The position numbers and the translations under genes are program-made. From contig NZ_BOQD01000099.1 in assembly GCF_018332515.1 (NCBI RefSeq), forward strand, positions 1-32,600: DNA of 32,600 nucleotides, written 5' to 3'. The notes under the pieces were generated by a model, which did no database searches, was not told the origin of the DNA, and worked only from the letters and a program-made list of their open reading frames with translations. This document shows, in pieces, positions 1 to 7,419 of this stretch. The stretch is from Bacillus hominis (GTDB taxonomy: Bacteria > Bacillota > Bacilli > Bacillales > Bacillaceae_G). Positions within the stretch are counted from its first letter, which is position 1. Every line of letters begins with the position of its first letter.

Positions 1-45
1 GTGGGTTTTAATATATTTTTTAATTTATGAATAAAAAGCTTTATG

Positions 46-870
46 TTAGACAAGCTCTTTCGGTGCAACGAATTTACGATATGCACCATGATGAGTTGGT
101 CCTACGTATTCGTTAATTTTGAATGAGTAACGAATAGCAGCTGTGATAAATTCTTTAGCAGTTTTTACTGCTTCTTTCACAGATTTTCCTTTTGCAAGTT
201 CTGCTGTAATTGCAGCAGAATATGTACAACCTGCGCCGTGTGTGTTTGTAGTATCAATTTTTTCTGATTCTAGAAGGTCGAATGTTTCTCCATCGTATAG
301 GACGTCGATTGCAGTTTCTGTACCAAGCTTGCTTCCGCCTTTAATTAGTACGTATTTTGCACCTAAAGCGTGGATTTTCTTTGCTGCTTCTTTCATGTCC
401 TCAAGAGAATTAATTTTCACACCACTTAATTGGTAAGCTTCAAATAAGTTTGGTGTTACAACTAATGCCTTTGGAACTAAAACGTCACGTAAGCAATCAT
501 TCGTTTCAGGATGTAATGCTTCATCTGCACCTTTACATACCATAACAGGGTCAACTACTACGTTTTTGAAATTATGCTTTTCAATTGTTTCTGCAACCAT
601 TTCAATAATTTCTACTGATCCAAGCATACCCGTTTTTAAAGCATCTACTCCAACACCTTCAATTGTTGTTTCTAATTGTGGTTTTAATGTAGAAGCTGGG
701 ATTGGGAATACGTTATGTGCCCACCCGTTATGTGGATCCATTGTTACGATCGTCGTAAGGGATGTCATTCCGTATACGCCAAGTTCTTGGAATGTTTTTA
801 AATCTGCTTGTATACCAGCACCGCCACTTGTATCAGAACCAGCGATTGTAAGTGCCTTATTTAATGTCAT
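46..870 (-). CDS. pdxK: Pyridoxine/pyridoxal kinase, HMP kinase family (PdxK/ThiD)
   Basis: ATP-dependent cytosolic kinase of the ribokinase-like ThiD family. The Bacillus member phosphorylates pyridoxine, pyridoxal and pyridoxamine and can also act on hydroxymethylpyrimidine in thiamine synthesis. The 274-residue protein has the N-terminal substrate and glycine-rich segment (AGSDTSGGAGIQADLKTFQE, about residues 10-29), the VDPVMVCKGADEAL stretch (about 107-119) and the anion-hole signature GAGC at 212-215, whose Cys215 matches the cysteine typical of the Bacillus enzymes. Length and sequence resemble B. subtilis PdxK (about 271 aa) closely. The start ATG is preceded by a GAGGGGGC ribosome binding site. 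It is transcribed alone, divergently from the sensor kinase gene. Whether it serves mainly B6 salvage or thiamine synthesis cannot be told from sequence. Confidence 0.95.
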   Translation of the reverse strand: MTLNKALTIAGSDTSGGAGIQADLKTFQELGVYGMTSLTTIVTMDPHNGWAHNVFPIPASTLKPQLETTIEGVGVDALKTGMLGSVEIIEMVAETIEKHNFKNVVVDPVMVCKGADEALHPETNDCLRDVLVPKALVVTPNLFEAYQLSGVKINSLEDMKEAAKKIHALGAKYVLIKGGSKLGTETAIDVLYDGETFDLLESEKIDTTNTHGAGCTYSAAITAELAKGKSVKEAVKTAKEFITAAIRYSFKINEYVGPTHHGAYRKFVAPKELV

Positions 871-915
871 TATGAAAGCCCCCTCAAGTGATATAATGAA
901 AACTATGTTTTCACC

Positions 916-943
916 ATTATATCAATGTTACGAATAAGTACAA
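916..943 (-). promoter_or_regulatory. Probable sigma-A promoter of pdxK inside an inverted repeat
   Basis: On the minus strand TTGTAC (938-943) and TATAAT (916-921) are 16 bases apart, about 45 bases upstream of the pdxK start. The -10 box is one arm of a 36-base interrupted dyad at 889-924 (TGATATAAT and GAAAAC on the left, GTTTTC and ATTATATCA on the right). The other arm places a second TATAAT on the plus strand. The promoter is a visual match only. Confidence 0.5.
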
Positions 944-1004
944 AGTGAAAAGTAGATGATTTACTTGAGAAGCGATTTAAAATCTTGTATGTAGGAGACT
1001 TGGT

Positions 1005-2576
1005 ATGTTTCGAGATAATCGTACAAATGAATTAGTTATATTAAAAGAAATTGCAGAAACGTTAAATACATCAAATGATACTTACCATGTATTGCAAGCA
1101 GTGCTAGAAAAATTGCTCAGTGTAACAGGTTTAACGACAGGATGGATTTTTCTTGCGGATGAAAATGGAAGGTATACAAAGTTAATTGACTATCAGTTAC
1201 CAGAGGCACTTACATATGAAAATAAACGCCCAATGTGTGAAGGTGAATGTTGGTGTTTACGTGGTTTTGTAGATGGGAAATTAGAGCGAGCGGTTAATAT
1301 TATTGAATGTAAAAGAATTAATAATGCAATCGAATATAATTGGGGAGATACGGAAGGGATTCTTCATCATGCTACAGTTCCTTTAAAGGCCGGGGGAGAA
1401 AAATTTGGGGTATTAAATGTTGCAAGCCCAGGTAAAACACATTTTTCAGAAGAAGAATTGGTTTTGCTCCAATCCGTTGCTTTTCAAATTGGGACGGCTT
1501 TAAAGAGAACCAAATTATATGAAAATGAAAAGCGAAGAGCACATTATTATGTGAAATTGGAACGTTTTATTCAAGCTTTAAAAACGATTCATAAGTTTAA
1601 TGTACTACCTGAAAAAGTTGTAAATCACGTAGGTGAAGTATTTCAATGGAATCAAGTGGCGTTTTTTATTAGAGAAGAAACAGAATTATCTTTGCGAGCG
1701 TCTTATGGTCAGGAAGAGTCACAAGACGATGTGACAGAAGCAGCAAAGAAGGCATTAGAAAAAGGTGAGCCTGTTTTATTAAAACGTCAAATTGGGCATA
1801 TCGTACATCCAAATAGGGCCGTTATTGCTACGCCAATACATATTCAAAGTCATATATTTGGTGTCTTGTGTGTTGGTTTGAATAATGGAGAATTTGATGT
1901 TAATACAATAGATGTAATCCAAGCGCTATCGAACCATGTTTCGTTAATAATAGAGAATTTAAGATTAAACGAGCAGCGCCGTGAACTTGTACGAATGGAA
2001 GAAAGAAATCGGTTGGCAAGAGATTTACATGATTCTGTTTCACAAAAGTTGTTTTCATTAACCTTTATGACGAAAGGCGCTGAGGCAGTTTTAAAAGGTC
2101 AAAATGAAACGGTAGATCGATCTTTGCATGAGATGCGTGAACTAGCGCAAGGTGCCTTAAAAGAAATGAGGACATTAATTTGGCAGCTCCGTCCGGCTGG
2201 ATTAGAGAAAGGGTTATTACCAGCTTTAAAGCAATATGGTGAAAGTTTAGGATTGAAAATTCGGGAACAAGTTACAGGTGTGCGTGATTTGCCGCGTGTA
2301 GTAGAAGAAGCGCTATGGCGAATTGGACAAGAAGCTTTAAATAACGTAAGTAAGCATGCGAATATAGGAGAAGCGACGATTTATTTCAAAGTGACGGAGA
2401 AAAATGTATCATTAGAAATAGTCGATCAAGGAAATGGGTTTGTAGAAAAAGATATAAAAGAGAAGAAATCACTCGGTATGACTACGATGCGTGAAAGAGT
2501 AGAATTAGTTGGTGGAACAATTAAAATTGTAAGTAGCAAGAAACGAACGAGTGTAAAAGTAAATGTACCATTATGA
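1005..2576 (+). CDS. GAF-domain sensor histidine kinase (NarL/LiaS-type HisKA_3)
   Basis: Signal-sensing kinase, 523 aa, without an obvious membrane segment and so probably cytosolic. Two GAF-like domains (about residues 20-170 and 190-320) are followed by a short helix, the HisKA_3 dimerisation domain with phospho-acceptor His342 in RLARDLHDSVSQ, and a HATPase_c domain (N-box EALNNVSKHA around 443-452; G-box DQGNGF, then SLGMTTMRERVELVGG). The first GAF domain has an unusual cysteine cluster, Cys78, Cys82, Cys84 and Cys102, suggesting a metal, iron-sulfur or thiol-redox signal; that is inference. An AGGAGA ribosome binding site precedes the ATG. The response regulator gene begins 20 bases after the stop, so the two form an operon. 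The signal and target genes are unknown; the azoreductase gene downstream is a possible but unproven target. Confidence 0.92.
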   Translation: MFRDNRTNELVILKEIAETLNTSNDTYHVLQAVLEKLLSVTGLTTGWIFLADENGRYTKLIDYQLPEALTYENKRPMCEGECWCLRGFVDGKLERAVNIIECKRINNAIEYNWGDTEGILHHATVPLKAGGEKFGVLNVASPGKTHFSEEELVLLQSVAFQIGTALKRTKLYENEKRRAHYYVKLERFIQALKTIHKFNVLPEKVVNHVGEVFQWNQVAFFIREETELSLRASYGQEESQDDVTEAAKKALEKGEPVLLKRQIGHIVHPNRAVIATPIHIQSHIFGVLCVGLNNGEFDVNTIDVIQALSNHVSLIIENLRLNEQRRELVRMEERNRLARDLHDSVSQKLFSLTFMTKGAEAVLKGQNETVDRSLHEMRELAQGALKEMRTLIWQLRPAGLEKGLLPALKQYGESLGLKIREQVTGVRDLPRVVEEALWRIGQEALNNVSKHANIGEATIYFKVTEKNVSLEIVDQGNGFVEKDIKEKKSLGMTTMRERVELVGGTIKIVSSKKRTSVKVNVPL

Positions 2577-2596
2577 TGTGAAAATGAGGGAAGTTT

Positions 2597-3244
2597 GTGA
2601 AAATAAAAGTATTGTTAGTTGATGATCATACAGTTGTTTTAAAAGGATTGGCATTTTTTCTAAGCACACAGGAAGATTTTGAATTGGTTGGGGAAGCAAA
2701 CAATGGGAAAGAAGCATTGGTGAAAGTAGGCGAAACGAGTCCAGATGTCGTATTAATGGATTTATATATGCCTGAGATGGATGGAATTGAGGCAACAGCT
2801 TGTATTAAAAAAGAATATCCAAACGTGAAAGTAATTGTATTAACTAGTTTTTCTGATCAAGCTCATGTAATGCCGGCACTAAAAGCTGGAGCGAGTGGTT
2901 ATATTTTAAAAGATATAGAACCAGATCAGCTTGTTGAAGCTATTCGAAGCGCGTATAAAGGTAATATTCAATTACATCCGGATATAGCAAATGCCCTTCT
3001 TTCTCAAACATTACCGGAGGAAGAAAAAGAAGAAGAACCTGCCGTTCAAGTGGATGTGTTAACGGCGAGAGAAAATGAAGTATTGCAGCTATTGGCCAAA
3101 GGGATGAGTAATAAAGAAATCGCTTCTGTTTTAGTTATTACAGAAAAAACGGTAAAGGCTCATATGAGTAGTATTTTGAGCAAGTTACATTTATCCGATC
3201 GCACACAAGCGGCATTATATGCAGTGAAAAATGGAATTGTATAA
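2597..3244 (+). CDS. LuxR/NarL-family response regulator, LiaR-like
   Basis: DNA-binding partner of the preceding kinase, 215 aa. The receiver domain (about 1-120) has the acidic pair Asp9-Asp10, phospho-acceptor Asp55 in VVLMDLYMPEMDG, the conserved Thr in IVLTSF and the Lys in GYILKDIEP. A Glu-rich linker (EEEKEEEP) joins it to a GerE/LuxR helix-turn-helix (LTARENEVLQLLAKG through KTVKAHMSSILSKL). The sequence resembles LiaR/VraR more than DegU, but the kinase partner is a soluble GAF protein rather than a membrane LiaS, so it should not be called liaR. The start is GTG with a GAGGGA site upstream. An intrinsic terminator follows. Confidence 0.93.
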   Translation: MKIKVLLVDDHTVVLKGLAFFLSTQEDFELVGEANNGKEALVKVGETSPDVVLMDLYMPEMDGIEATACIKKEYPNVKVIVLTSFSDQAHVMPALKAGASGYILKDIEPDQLVEAIRSAYKGNIQLHPDIANALLSQTLPEEEKEEEPAVQVDVLTARENEVLQLLAKGMSNKEIASVLVITEKTVKAHMSSILSKLHLSDRTQAALYAVKNGIV

Positions 3245-3263
3245 GACGAAAGTCGTAAGACCT

Positions 3264-3292
3264 AGTTCGCCTTTAGAAGGTGGACTTTTTTT
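3264..3292 (+). terminator. Intrinsic terminator of the two-component operon
   Basis: AGTTCGCC (3264-3271) pairs with GGTGGACT (3279-3286), including two G-U pairs, and runs into a T tract that ends at 3292. It lies 20 bases after the response regulator stop. Confidence 0.75.
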
Positions 3293-3349
3293 ATGGGAAA
3301 ATACGTCTATGTGAGGATGAAATTGTCTTGATATAAAGATAAAATGTAT

Positions 3350-3371
3350 TTGTAAGCAACAACAATTACAA
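3350..3371. promoter_or_regulatory. Candidate operator upstream of azoR
   Basis: Exact inverted repeat TTGTAA - 10 bases - TTACAA, about 65 bases before the azoreductase start. Bacillus azoreductase genes are known targets of thiol-stress repressors of the MarR/DUF24 type such as YodB, which bind short dyads near the promoter. No repressor gene is adjacent, so the link to such a regulator is inference. A small GGG-AGTA-CCC hairpin with a T run follows at about 3372-3387. Confidence 0.35.
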
Positions 3372-3434
3372 GGGAGTACCCTTTTTCGTAAGTGATATAT
3401 AACAACTAAGAGTGAGTAGTAGGAGGAAGAAATA

Positions 3435-4061
3435 ATGGCAACAATTTTATTCGTAAAAGCAAACAACCGCCCAGCGGAACAAGCAGTTAGTGTGAAATTA
3501 TACGAGGCATTTTTAGCAAATTATAAAGAAGCACATCCAAATGATACAGTAGTAGAACTTGATTTATATAAAGAAGAATTACCATATGTAGGCGTAGATA
3601 TGATTAATGGTACATTCAAAGCAGGTAAAGGGTTTGATTTAACAGAAGAAGAAGCAAAAGCGGTAGCAGTTGCTGATAAGTATTTAAATCAATTTCTAGA
3701 AGCTGATAAAGTAGTTTTCGGTTTCCCATTATGGAACTTAACGATTCCAGCCGTATTACACACGTATATTGATTATTTAAACCGTGCTGGTAAAACGTTT
3801 AAATATACACCAGAAGGTCCAGTTGGTCTAATCGGAGATAAGAAAATTGCATTATTAAATGCACGCGGCGGCGTATATTCTGAAGGACCAGCAGCTGAAA
3901 TGGAAATGGCTGTTAAATACGTAGCAAGCATGATGGGCTTCTTCGGCGCAACAAACATGGAAACGATAGTTATTGAAGGACATAACCAATTCCCAGATAA
4001 AGCAGAAGAAATCATTACAGCAGGTCTTGAAGAAGCAGCTAAAGTAGCAAGCAAATTTTAA
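3435..4061 (+). CDS. azoR: FMN-dependent NADH-azoreductase (AzoR/AcpD family)
   Basis: Cytosolic flavoenzyme of the flavodoxin-like fold that reduces quinones and azo compounds by two electrons at a time using NADH. In Bacillus these enzymes defend against quinone and diamide stress. The 208-residue length is normal. It has the N-terminal phosphate-binding strand (ATILFVKANNRP), the FMN-contact region GFPLWNLTIPAVLHTYIDYL (about 97-116), and GKTFKYTPEGPVGL followed by the NARGGVYSEGP loop. The start is supported by AGGAGGAAG. It is monocistronic between two terminators. B. cereus group genomes carry several azoR paralogues, and which one this is cannot be told from the window. Confidence 0.93.
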   Translation: MATILFVKANNRPAEQAVSVKLYEAFLANYKEAHPNDTVVELDLYKEELPYVGVDMINGTFKAGKGFDLTEEEAKAVAVADKYLNQFLEADKVVFGFPLWNLTIPAVLHTYIDYLNRAGKTFKYTPEGPVGLIGDKKIALLNARGGVYSEGPAAEMEMAVKYVASMMGFFGATNMETIVIEGHNQFPDKAEEIITAGLEEAAKVASKF

Positions 4062-4088
4062 TTAAAATTATAATCGTCACTCAAAGAA

Positions 4089-4121
4089 ACAGCATTAACT
4101 TTTATGTTAATGCTGTTTTTT
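4089..4121. terminator. Bidirectional terminator between azoR and the Crp/Fnr gene
   Basis: Perfect 11-bp stem ACAGCATTAAC (4089-4099) / GTTAATGCTGT (4106-4116) followed by a T run on the plus strand. The run reaches into the stop codon of the convergent minus-strand gene. The minus-strand T run is weaker. Confidence 0.85.
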
Positions 4122-4791
4122 ATATTTTCACCTCGTCAGCAAGTTTTTCTAATTGATTTCGATCTTGTATATAATATGTTCGGCCTTCTTTTTTTAAATA
4201 GTTTTGCTGGCAAAACTGGTTTAATACATATAAAAGATGGCGGTAACTGACGTTTAAGTATTCGGAGGCCTCAGTATGTTTTTCGGTATAGCAATTATTT
4301 TGTTCTGTTAATAAAATAAACGCAGCTAATCGATTTTCGAATGGATAACTATAGTTTTTGGCGTAATTTTCTGTTCGAGTAATTGTTTTTTCTCCAATAA
4401 ATTTGCATAGGTTTTGTAAAAAGGTAGCATCTTGCAATAAAAGATGCTGACAATCTTTAAGAGGAAGCGCTAAGCAAATACAATCGTCGATTACTTCAAC
4501 TGCTTTCGTAACGGATTCTACGCCAATTAATCCTAATTCGCCAATGAACGAAGGTGCTTGAATAAAGTTAATTAAGGACACCTTCCCATTTTTATGACTC
4601 ATATATATTTTTGCCTTCCCAGAAATTAAGTAATAGAGATAAGGGAGGTCGGTTCCTTCTTTACATATCAACTCTTTCTTTTGAAAAGAATGCAGTTCTA
4701 CATATGGAAAGACATGAAAAGAAAAAAGAGTATCGAATTGGTGAATTTGTATGTATTGATAAATTTCTTCTTTATTTTTGCTAATCTTCAT
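4120..4791 (-). CDS. Crp/Fnr-family transcriptional regulator, YeiL-like
   Basis: Transcription factor, 223 aa. The N-terminal half is a cyclic-nucleotide-binding-type beta-roll (about 25-135, with YYLISGKAKIYMSHKNGKVS and SFIGELGLIG). The C-terminal half is a winged helix (about 150-215, with SEYLNVSYRHLLYVLNQF as the recognition region). The phosphate-binding cassette lacks the Arg that contacts cAMP in E. coli Crp (VTKAVEV where RAATV-like residues are expected), so cAMP is an unlikely ligand. There is no N-terminal Cys cluster as in Fnr. The start has a strong AGAGGTGA site. A 22-base palindrome lies just upstream. It is divergent from a phosphatase gene. Targets are unknown. Confidence 0.85.
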   Translation of the reverse strand: MKISKNKEEIYQYIQIHQFDTLFSFHVFPYVELHSFQKKELICKEGTDLPYLYYLISGKAKIYMSHKNGKVSLINFIQAPSFIGELGLIGVESVTKAVEVIDDCICLALPLKDCQHLLLQDATFLQNLCKFIGEKTITRTENYAKNYSYPFENRLAAFILLTEQNNCYTEKHTEASEYLNVSYRHLLYVLNQFCQQNYLKKEGRTYYIQDRNQLEKLADEVKI

Positions 4792-4804
4792 AGTTTCACC
4801 TCTT

Positions 4805-4830
4805 ATTGTAGTATGAGATATCTCCTATTA
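4805..4830 (-). promoter_or_regulatory. Candidate autoregulatory operator and -10 box of the Crp/Fnr gene
   Basis: TAGTATGAGATATCTCCTATTA at 4809-4830 is a near-perfect palindrome: an exact GAGATATCTC core, with 18 of 22 positions symmetric. On the minus strand a TACAAT -10 box (4805-4810) abuts it and I see no -35 hexamer at the right distance. The palindrome therefore occupies the spacer/-35 zone. Confidence 0.45.
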
Positions 4831-4898
4831 TTTTTACAAGAAAGAATGATACGATTTATTTAAATTTATTTTTGTAGAAAAGAGAGTGTGAGGGGTTT

Positions 4899-5594
4899 AT
4901 GAAAAAATATAAAACATTGCTATTTGATGTAGATGATACATTGTTAGATTTTCAGAAGGCGGAGAAAGTGGCGTTACGTATGCTCTTTGAAGAGAAAGGG
5001 ATTCCTTTAACTAGCGAGGTTGAAGCGCAGTATAAAAAAATTAATAAAAGCCTTTGGGATGCTTTTGAAGAAGGTAAAATAAACCGTGATGAAGTCGTAA
5101 ATACACGATTTTCGATTTTGTTTAAAGAGTACGGGGAAGAAGTAGATGGGATATTATTCGAAAATAATTATCGTATCTACTTAGAAGAAGGAAACCAACT
5201 CATGCAAGGTGCATTTGAATTTATAAATCAAATTCAAAGTGAGTATGATTTATATATAGTGACAAACGGTATTTCTAAGACGCAAGATAAACGTTTACGT
5301 AATGCAGGATTACATTCATTGTTTAAAGATATTTTTGTTTCTGAAGATACGGGATTCCAAAAGCCGATGAAAGAGTATTTTGATTATGTTTTGGAACGTA
5401 TTCCTAACTTCGCTTCTGAAGAAGGGCTCATTATTGGGGATTCGCTAAGTGCTGATATTAAAGGTGGATATGTAGCAGGAATTGATACTTGTTGGTTTAA
5501 TCCAGAAAAAAAACCAAATGATAGTGGGATTGTGCCAACATATGAAGTGCATAATTTTGAAGAGTTATACGCGCTATTAAAGCAGCATGTGTAA
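4899..5594 (+). CDS. yfnB: HAD-superfamily hydrolase, YjjG/YfnB family nucleotidase
   Basis: Probable cytosolic noncanonical 5'-nucleotidase or phosphatase, 231 aa. HAD motif I is LLFDVDDTLLDF with nucleophile Asp10 and acid/base Asp12. A helical cap follows (about 15-95). Motif II is YIVTNGIS, motif III the Lys in FQKPMKEYFDYV, and motif IV IIGDSLSADIKGG. It is close in length and sequence to B. subtilis YfnB (about 235 aa); E. coli YjjG of the same family dephosphorylates pyrimidine nucleotides, and by analogy this may be house-cleaning. GTGAGGGG supports the ATG start. The last base of its stop codon is the first base of a truncated bcr1 repeat. Confidence 0.88.
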   Translation: MKKYKTLLFDVDDTLLDFQKAEKVALRMLFEEKGIPLTSEVEAQYKKINKSLWDAFEEGKINRDEVVNTRFSILFKEYGEEVDGILFENNYRIYLEEGNQLMQGAFEFINQIQSEYDLYIVTNGISKTQDKRLRNAGLHSLFKDIFVSEDTGFQKPMKEYFDYVLERIPNFASEEGLIIGDSLSADIKGGYVAGIDTCWFNPEKKPNDSGIVPTYEVHNFEELYALLKQHV

Positions 5595-5652
5595 TAAAGT
5601 GAAACTTTAATCAGTGTGGATTTTGGCCATCCCCCACAAATAGCGGGATAAA
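5594..5652 (+). repeat. bcr1 element, internally deleted (59 bp)
   Basis: It starts with ATAAAGTGAAACTTTAATCA and ends with AATAGCGGGATAAA, the same termini as the longer copies in this window, flanked by ATAAA at both ends. Nearly all of the middle is missing: half of the first hairpin is kept and the second hairpin is gone. It overlaps the yfnB stop by one base. Confidence 0.85.
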
Positions 5653-5686
5653 AACAGGCAGTGGAACTTTTGTCCCTACTGCCTGT
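5650..5686 (-). terminator. Terminator of the chloride-channel gene
   Basis: ACAGGCAGT (5654-5662) pairs perfectly with ACTGCCTGT (5678-5686). Read on the minus strand it is followed by a run of five T that is shared with the end of the adjoining bcr1 copy. Confidence 0.75.
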
Positions 5687-5691
5687 ATGTA

Positions 5692-6921
5692 TTAGTTTGT
5701 AGCTTCATTGTTTTTAGGAAGCGGAAATGCATTACCGACAGCTGCTGCACCGAGCATCGGCAATAGTAAATTAAGCGGGAAAAACATAAGTAATAATAAT
5801 GTTATAGCTATCGGTTTTCTTAATGCATAGCTTGAGATTGCTGTTGTTACGATGGCCACAGATGCTATTGGATCTATAGGAAGAATGGAAGCCATTGCGA
5901 ATCCGATACTTGACCCAGAAAATATAATTGGGAAAATATGTCCGCCGCGCCAACCTGTATTTAAACAAACGGCAGTAATACATAATTTTAAAACTCCTGA
6001 AAGAACTAATACCCAAAAAGATAAATGGCTCCATTCAACGACCAAATCTTTTAATTGATGTTCCCCTGAAAATAATGTGTATGGGAGAAAAGTCCCCGCA
6101 ATTCCTAATAAAATACCACCTATAATTCCAAGTGTTAGTTTGTATTCGCGGAAAGGATGGATGATTTTCTCTAATGTAAATTCTACTTTGAAATACAAGA
6201 AACCAACGAGAGCACCGATGCAAGTAAGAGGGAGAAAGGCGATCCATTCATTGATTGAAAGGGACCCTTCCCCAAAATCAACAATAAAGGATCCACGATT
6301 ATCGAATTTACTAAGCAATAAATAAACGGAAAAACCAGCAAAAGTAGTAGTTAAATATACAATTGCTTTTTTTCTTTTAGAAAACCCATTAATTTGTTCA
6401 CCCTCATTTTCATTCGGAGCTAAATAACCGAATAATGGAGCGTTAAAAATGACGCTCAAAGTAGCACCAATTCCAACTTCTGTTAGTTCGTCCATTCCCT
6501 TTAAAGCGAATTTAAAGCGATCCCCTACCCATGTACAAAGTCCACCGATAATTCCAACAAGTGCGGCCTCTGGGCCTAGGCTAGCTCCAAATATTAAAAC
6601 AATAAGCGCAGTTAAAGTAGCTTTATGTACAAAACGGTATTCAATTCTACCTGTTTCTTTATATTCACCCATTACTTCTGGCATAAGACGTGGATATGTA
6701 CCGAAGTATTTTTGTGTTAAACCAACGAGGATACCACCGATGATTGTTACACAAATGGTGTAATAAGGGGGGGAAGAGAAAACGTTAGGTAAGTATCCCC
6801 AAATAAAGTGGATTCCGATATTTAGCGTAACTAAAAATAACCAAACTGTAGCTCCTACTATAGATCCTAAAAGAATGCCATATAGAGCGAGTATATAGTG
6901 CATGTCCTTTTTATCTGTCAT
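5692..6921 (-). CDS. ClC-family chloride channel/transporter-like membrane protein
   Basis: Polytopic membrane protein of 409 aa with about ten or more hydrophobic segments from residue 10 to the C-terminus. ClC-type selectivity motifs are recognisable: FGASLGPEAALVGIIGG (about 116-132), in the position of the canonical GREGP loop, and NTGWRGGHIFPIIFSGSSIG (about 319-338), matching the GGxFxP loop. The gating glutamate of typical ClC exchangers (GREGP) is not at its usual place, because here the loop reads S-L-G-P-E. A PRLMPEVMGEY segment replaces GSGIPE. Transport mode and ion are therefore uncertain. There is no C-terminal CBS domain. GGAGG precedes the ATG. It is monocistronic. Confidence 0.82.
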   Translation of the reverse strand: MTDKKDMHYILALYGILLGSIVGATVWLFLVTLNIGIHFIWGYLPNVFSSPPYYTICVTIIGGILVGLTQKYFGTYPRLMPEVMGEYKETGRIEYRFVHKATLTALIVLIFGASLGPEAALVGIIGGLCTWVGDRFKFALKGMDELTEVGIGATLSVIFNAPLFGYLAPNENEGEQINGFSKRKKAIVYLTTTFAGFSVYLLLSKFDNRGSFIVDFGEGSLSINEWIAFLPLTCIGALVGFLYFKVEFTLEKIIHPFREYKLTLGIIGGILLGIAGTFLPYTLFSGEHQLKDLVVEWSHLSFWVLVLSGVLKLCITAVCLNTGWRGGHIFPIIFSGSSIGFAMASILPIDPIASVAIVTTAISSYALRKPIAITLLLLMFFPLNLLLPMLGAAAVGNAFPLPKNNEATN

Positions 6922-7199
6922 GTTATACCTCCGTTATGTAAGTTTTAATGTAGAAAGGATTAAATACGCTAGTGTGAAATGAATTGAATATATATAGTAT
7001 CTTTGTGAGAGGTTGGCTTATTCAACATATATATATTGGGATTTCATTAGAGCTTGGGTCCTATAAGTTAAACCACTTATTTAATTCTATATATTGATCG
7101 GAGTTTTTAAAAGGTCTTTTTCAAATGAATATGGAATATATTTCTTTTGTTGTTTATATTAAATTTTTACGTTTAATTTAGAACATTCAGAAAAACCGT
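6922..7199. other. AT-rich intergenic region without a recognised gene
   Basis: About 280 bases between the divergent ClC gene and the SAM-riboswitch promoter. It contains two tracts of alternating TA (about 6988-6998 and 7026-7037) and a small GTTG/CAAC hairpin around 7012-7025. I see no convincing coding frame, terminator or promoter apart from the ribosome binding site of the ClC gene at its left edge. Confidence 0.5.
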
Positions 7200-7228
7200 T
7201 TGACATCAGGAAATTATTGCTATAAAAT
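7200..7228 (+). promoter_or_regulatory. Sigma-A promoter of the methionine operon
   Basis: A perfect TTGACA (7200-7205) and TAAAAT (7223-7228) are 17 bases apart. Transcription would start near 7235, about a dozen bases before the riboswitch P1 stem. Confidence 0.75.
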
Positions 7229-7246
7229 CAACGGTAATTGCATAGT

Positions 7247-7413
7247 CTTATCAAGAAAAGGTGGAGGGACAGGCCCGATGAAACCTTGGCAACAGCCGTA
7301 TAACGGAATTGTGCCAAATCCTGCAGGTAATAATCCTGAGAGATAAGAAAGAGCCCTTAGAGCGTGTTTTCAAACTGCTCCTTTCTTGTTTTCAGGAAAG
7401 GGGCAGTTTTTTA
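7247..7413 (+). promoter_or_regulatory. SAM-I (S-box) riboswitch with terminator platform
   Basis: The aptamer spans 7247-7347. P1 is CTTATC (7247-7252) paired with GATAAG (7342-7347). The S-box core is present in order: GGTGGAGGGACAGGCCCGAT, GAAACCTTGGCAACAG, and the conserved GGTAATAATCCTGAGAGATA near the end. The expression platform is the hairpin at 7373-7413. By family knowledge, S-adenosylmethionine binding favours the terminator and shuts off the downstream methionine genes; when SAM is low, transcription continues into metY. Confidence 0.95.
7373..7413 (+). terminator. Riboswitch-controlled terminator
   Basis: AACTGCTCCTTTC (7373-7385) pairs with GAAAGGGGCAGTT (7396-7408) with one T-G wobble, followed by six T. 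This is the OFF-state hairpin of the SAM riboswitch. Confidence 0.85.
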
Positions 7414-7419
7414 TTTTGT

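Noticed and set aside
2597-3244. Naming the regulator liaR
   Set aside because: The sequence is LiaR-like, but the partner kinase is a soluble GAF protein and liaF is absent.
6922-7199. Second riboswitch or small gene upstream of the SAM riboswitch
   Set aside because: Only simple TA-rich tracts and a four-base hairpin are visible; no conserved core of a known riboswitch and no coding frame with a ribosome binding site.
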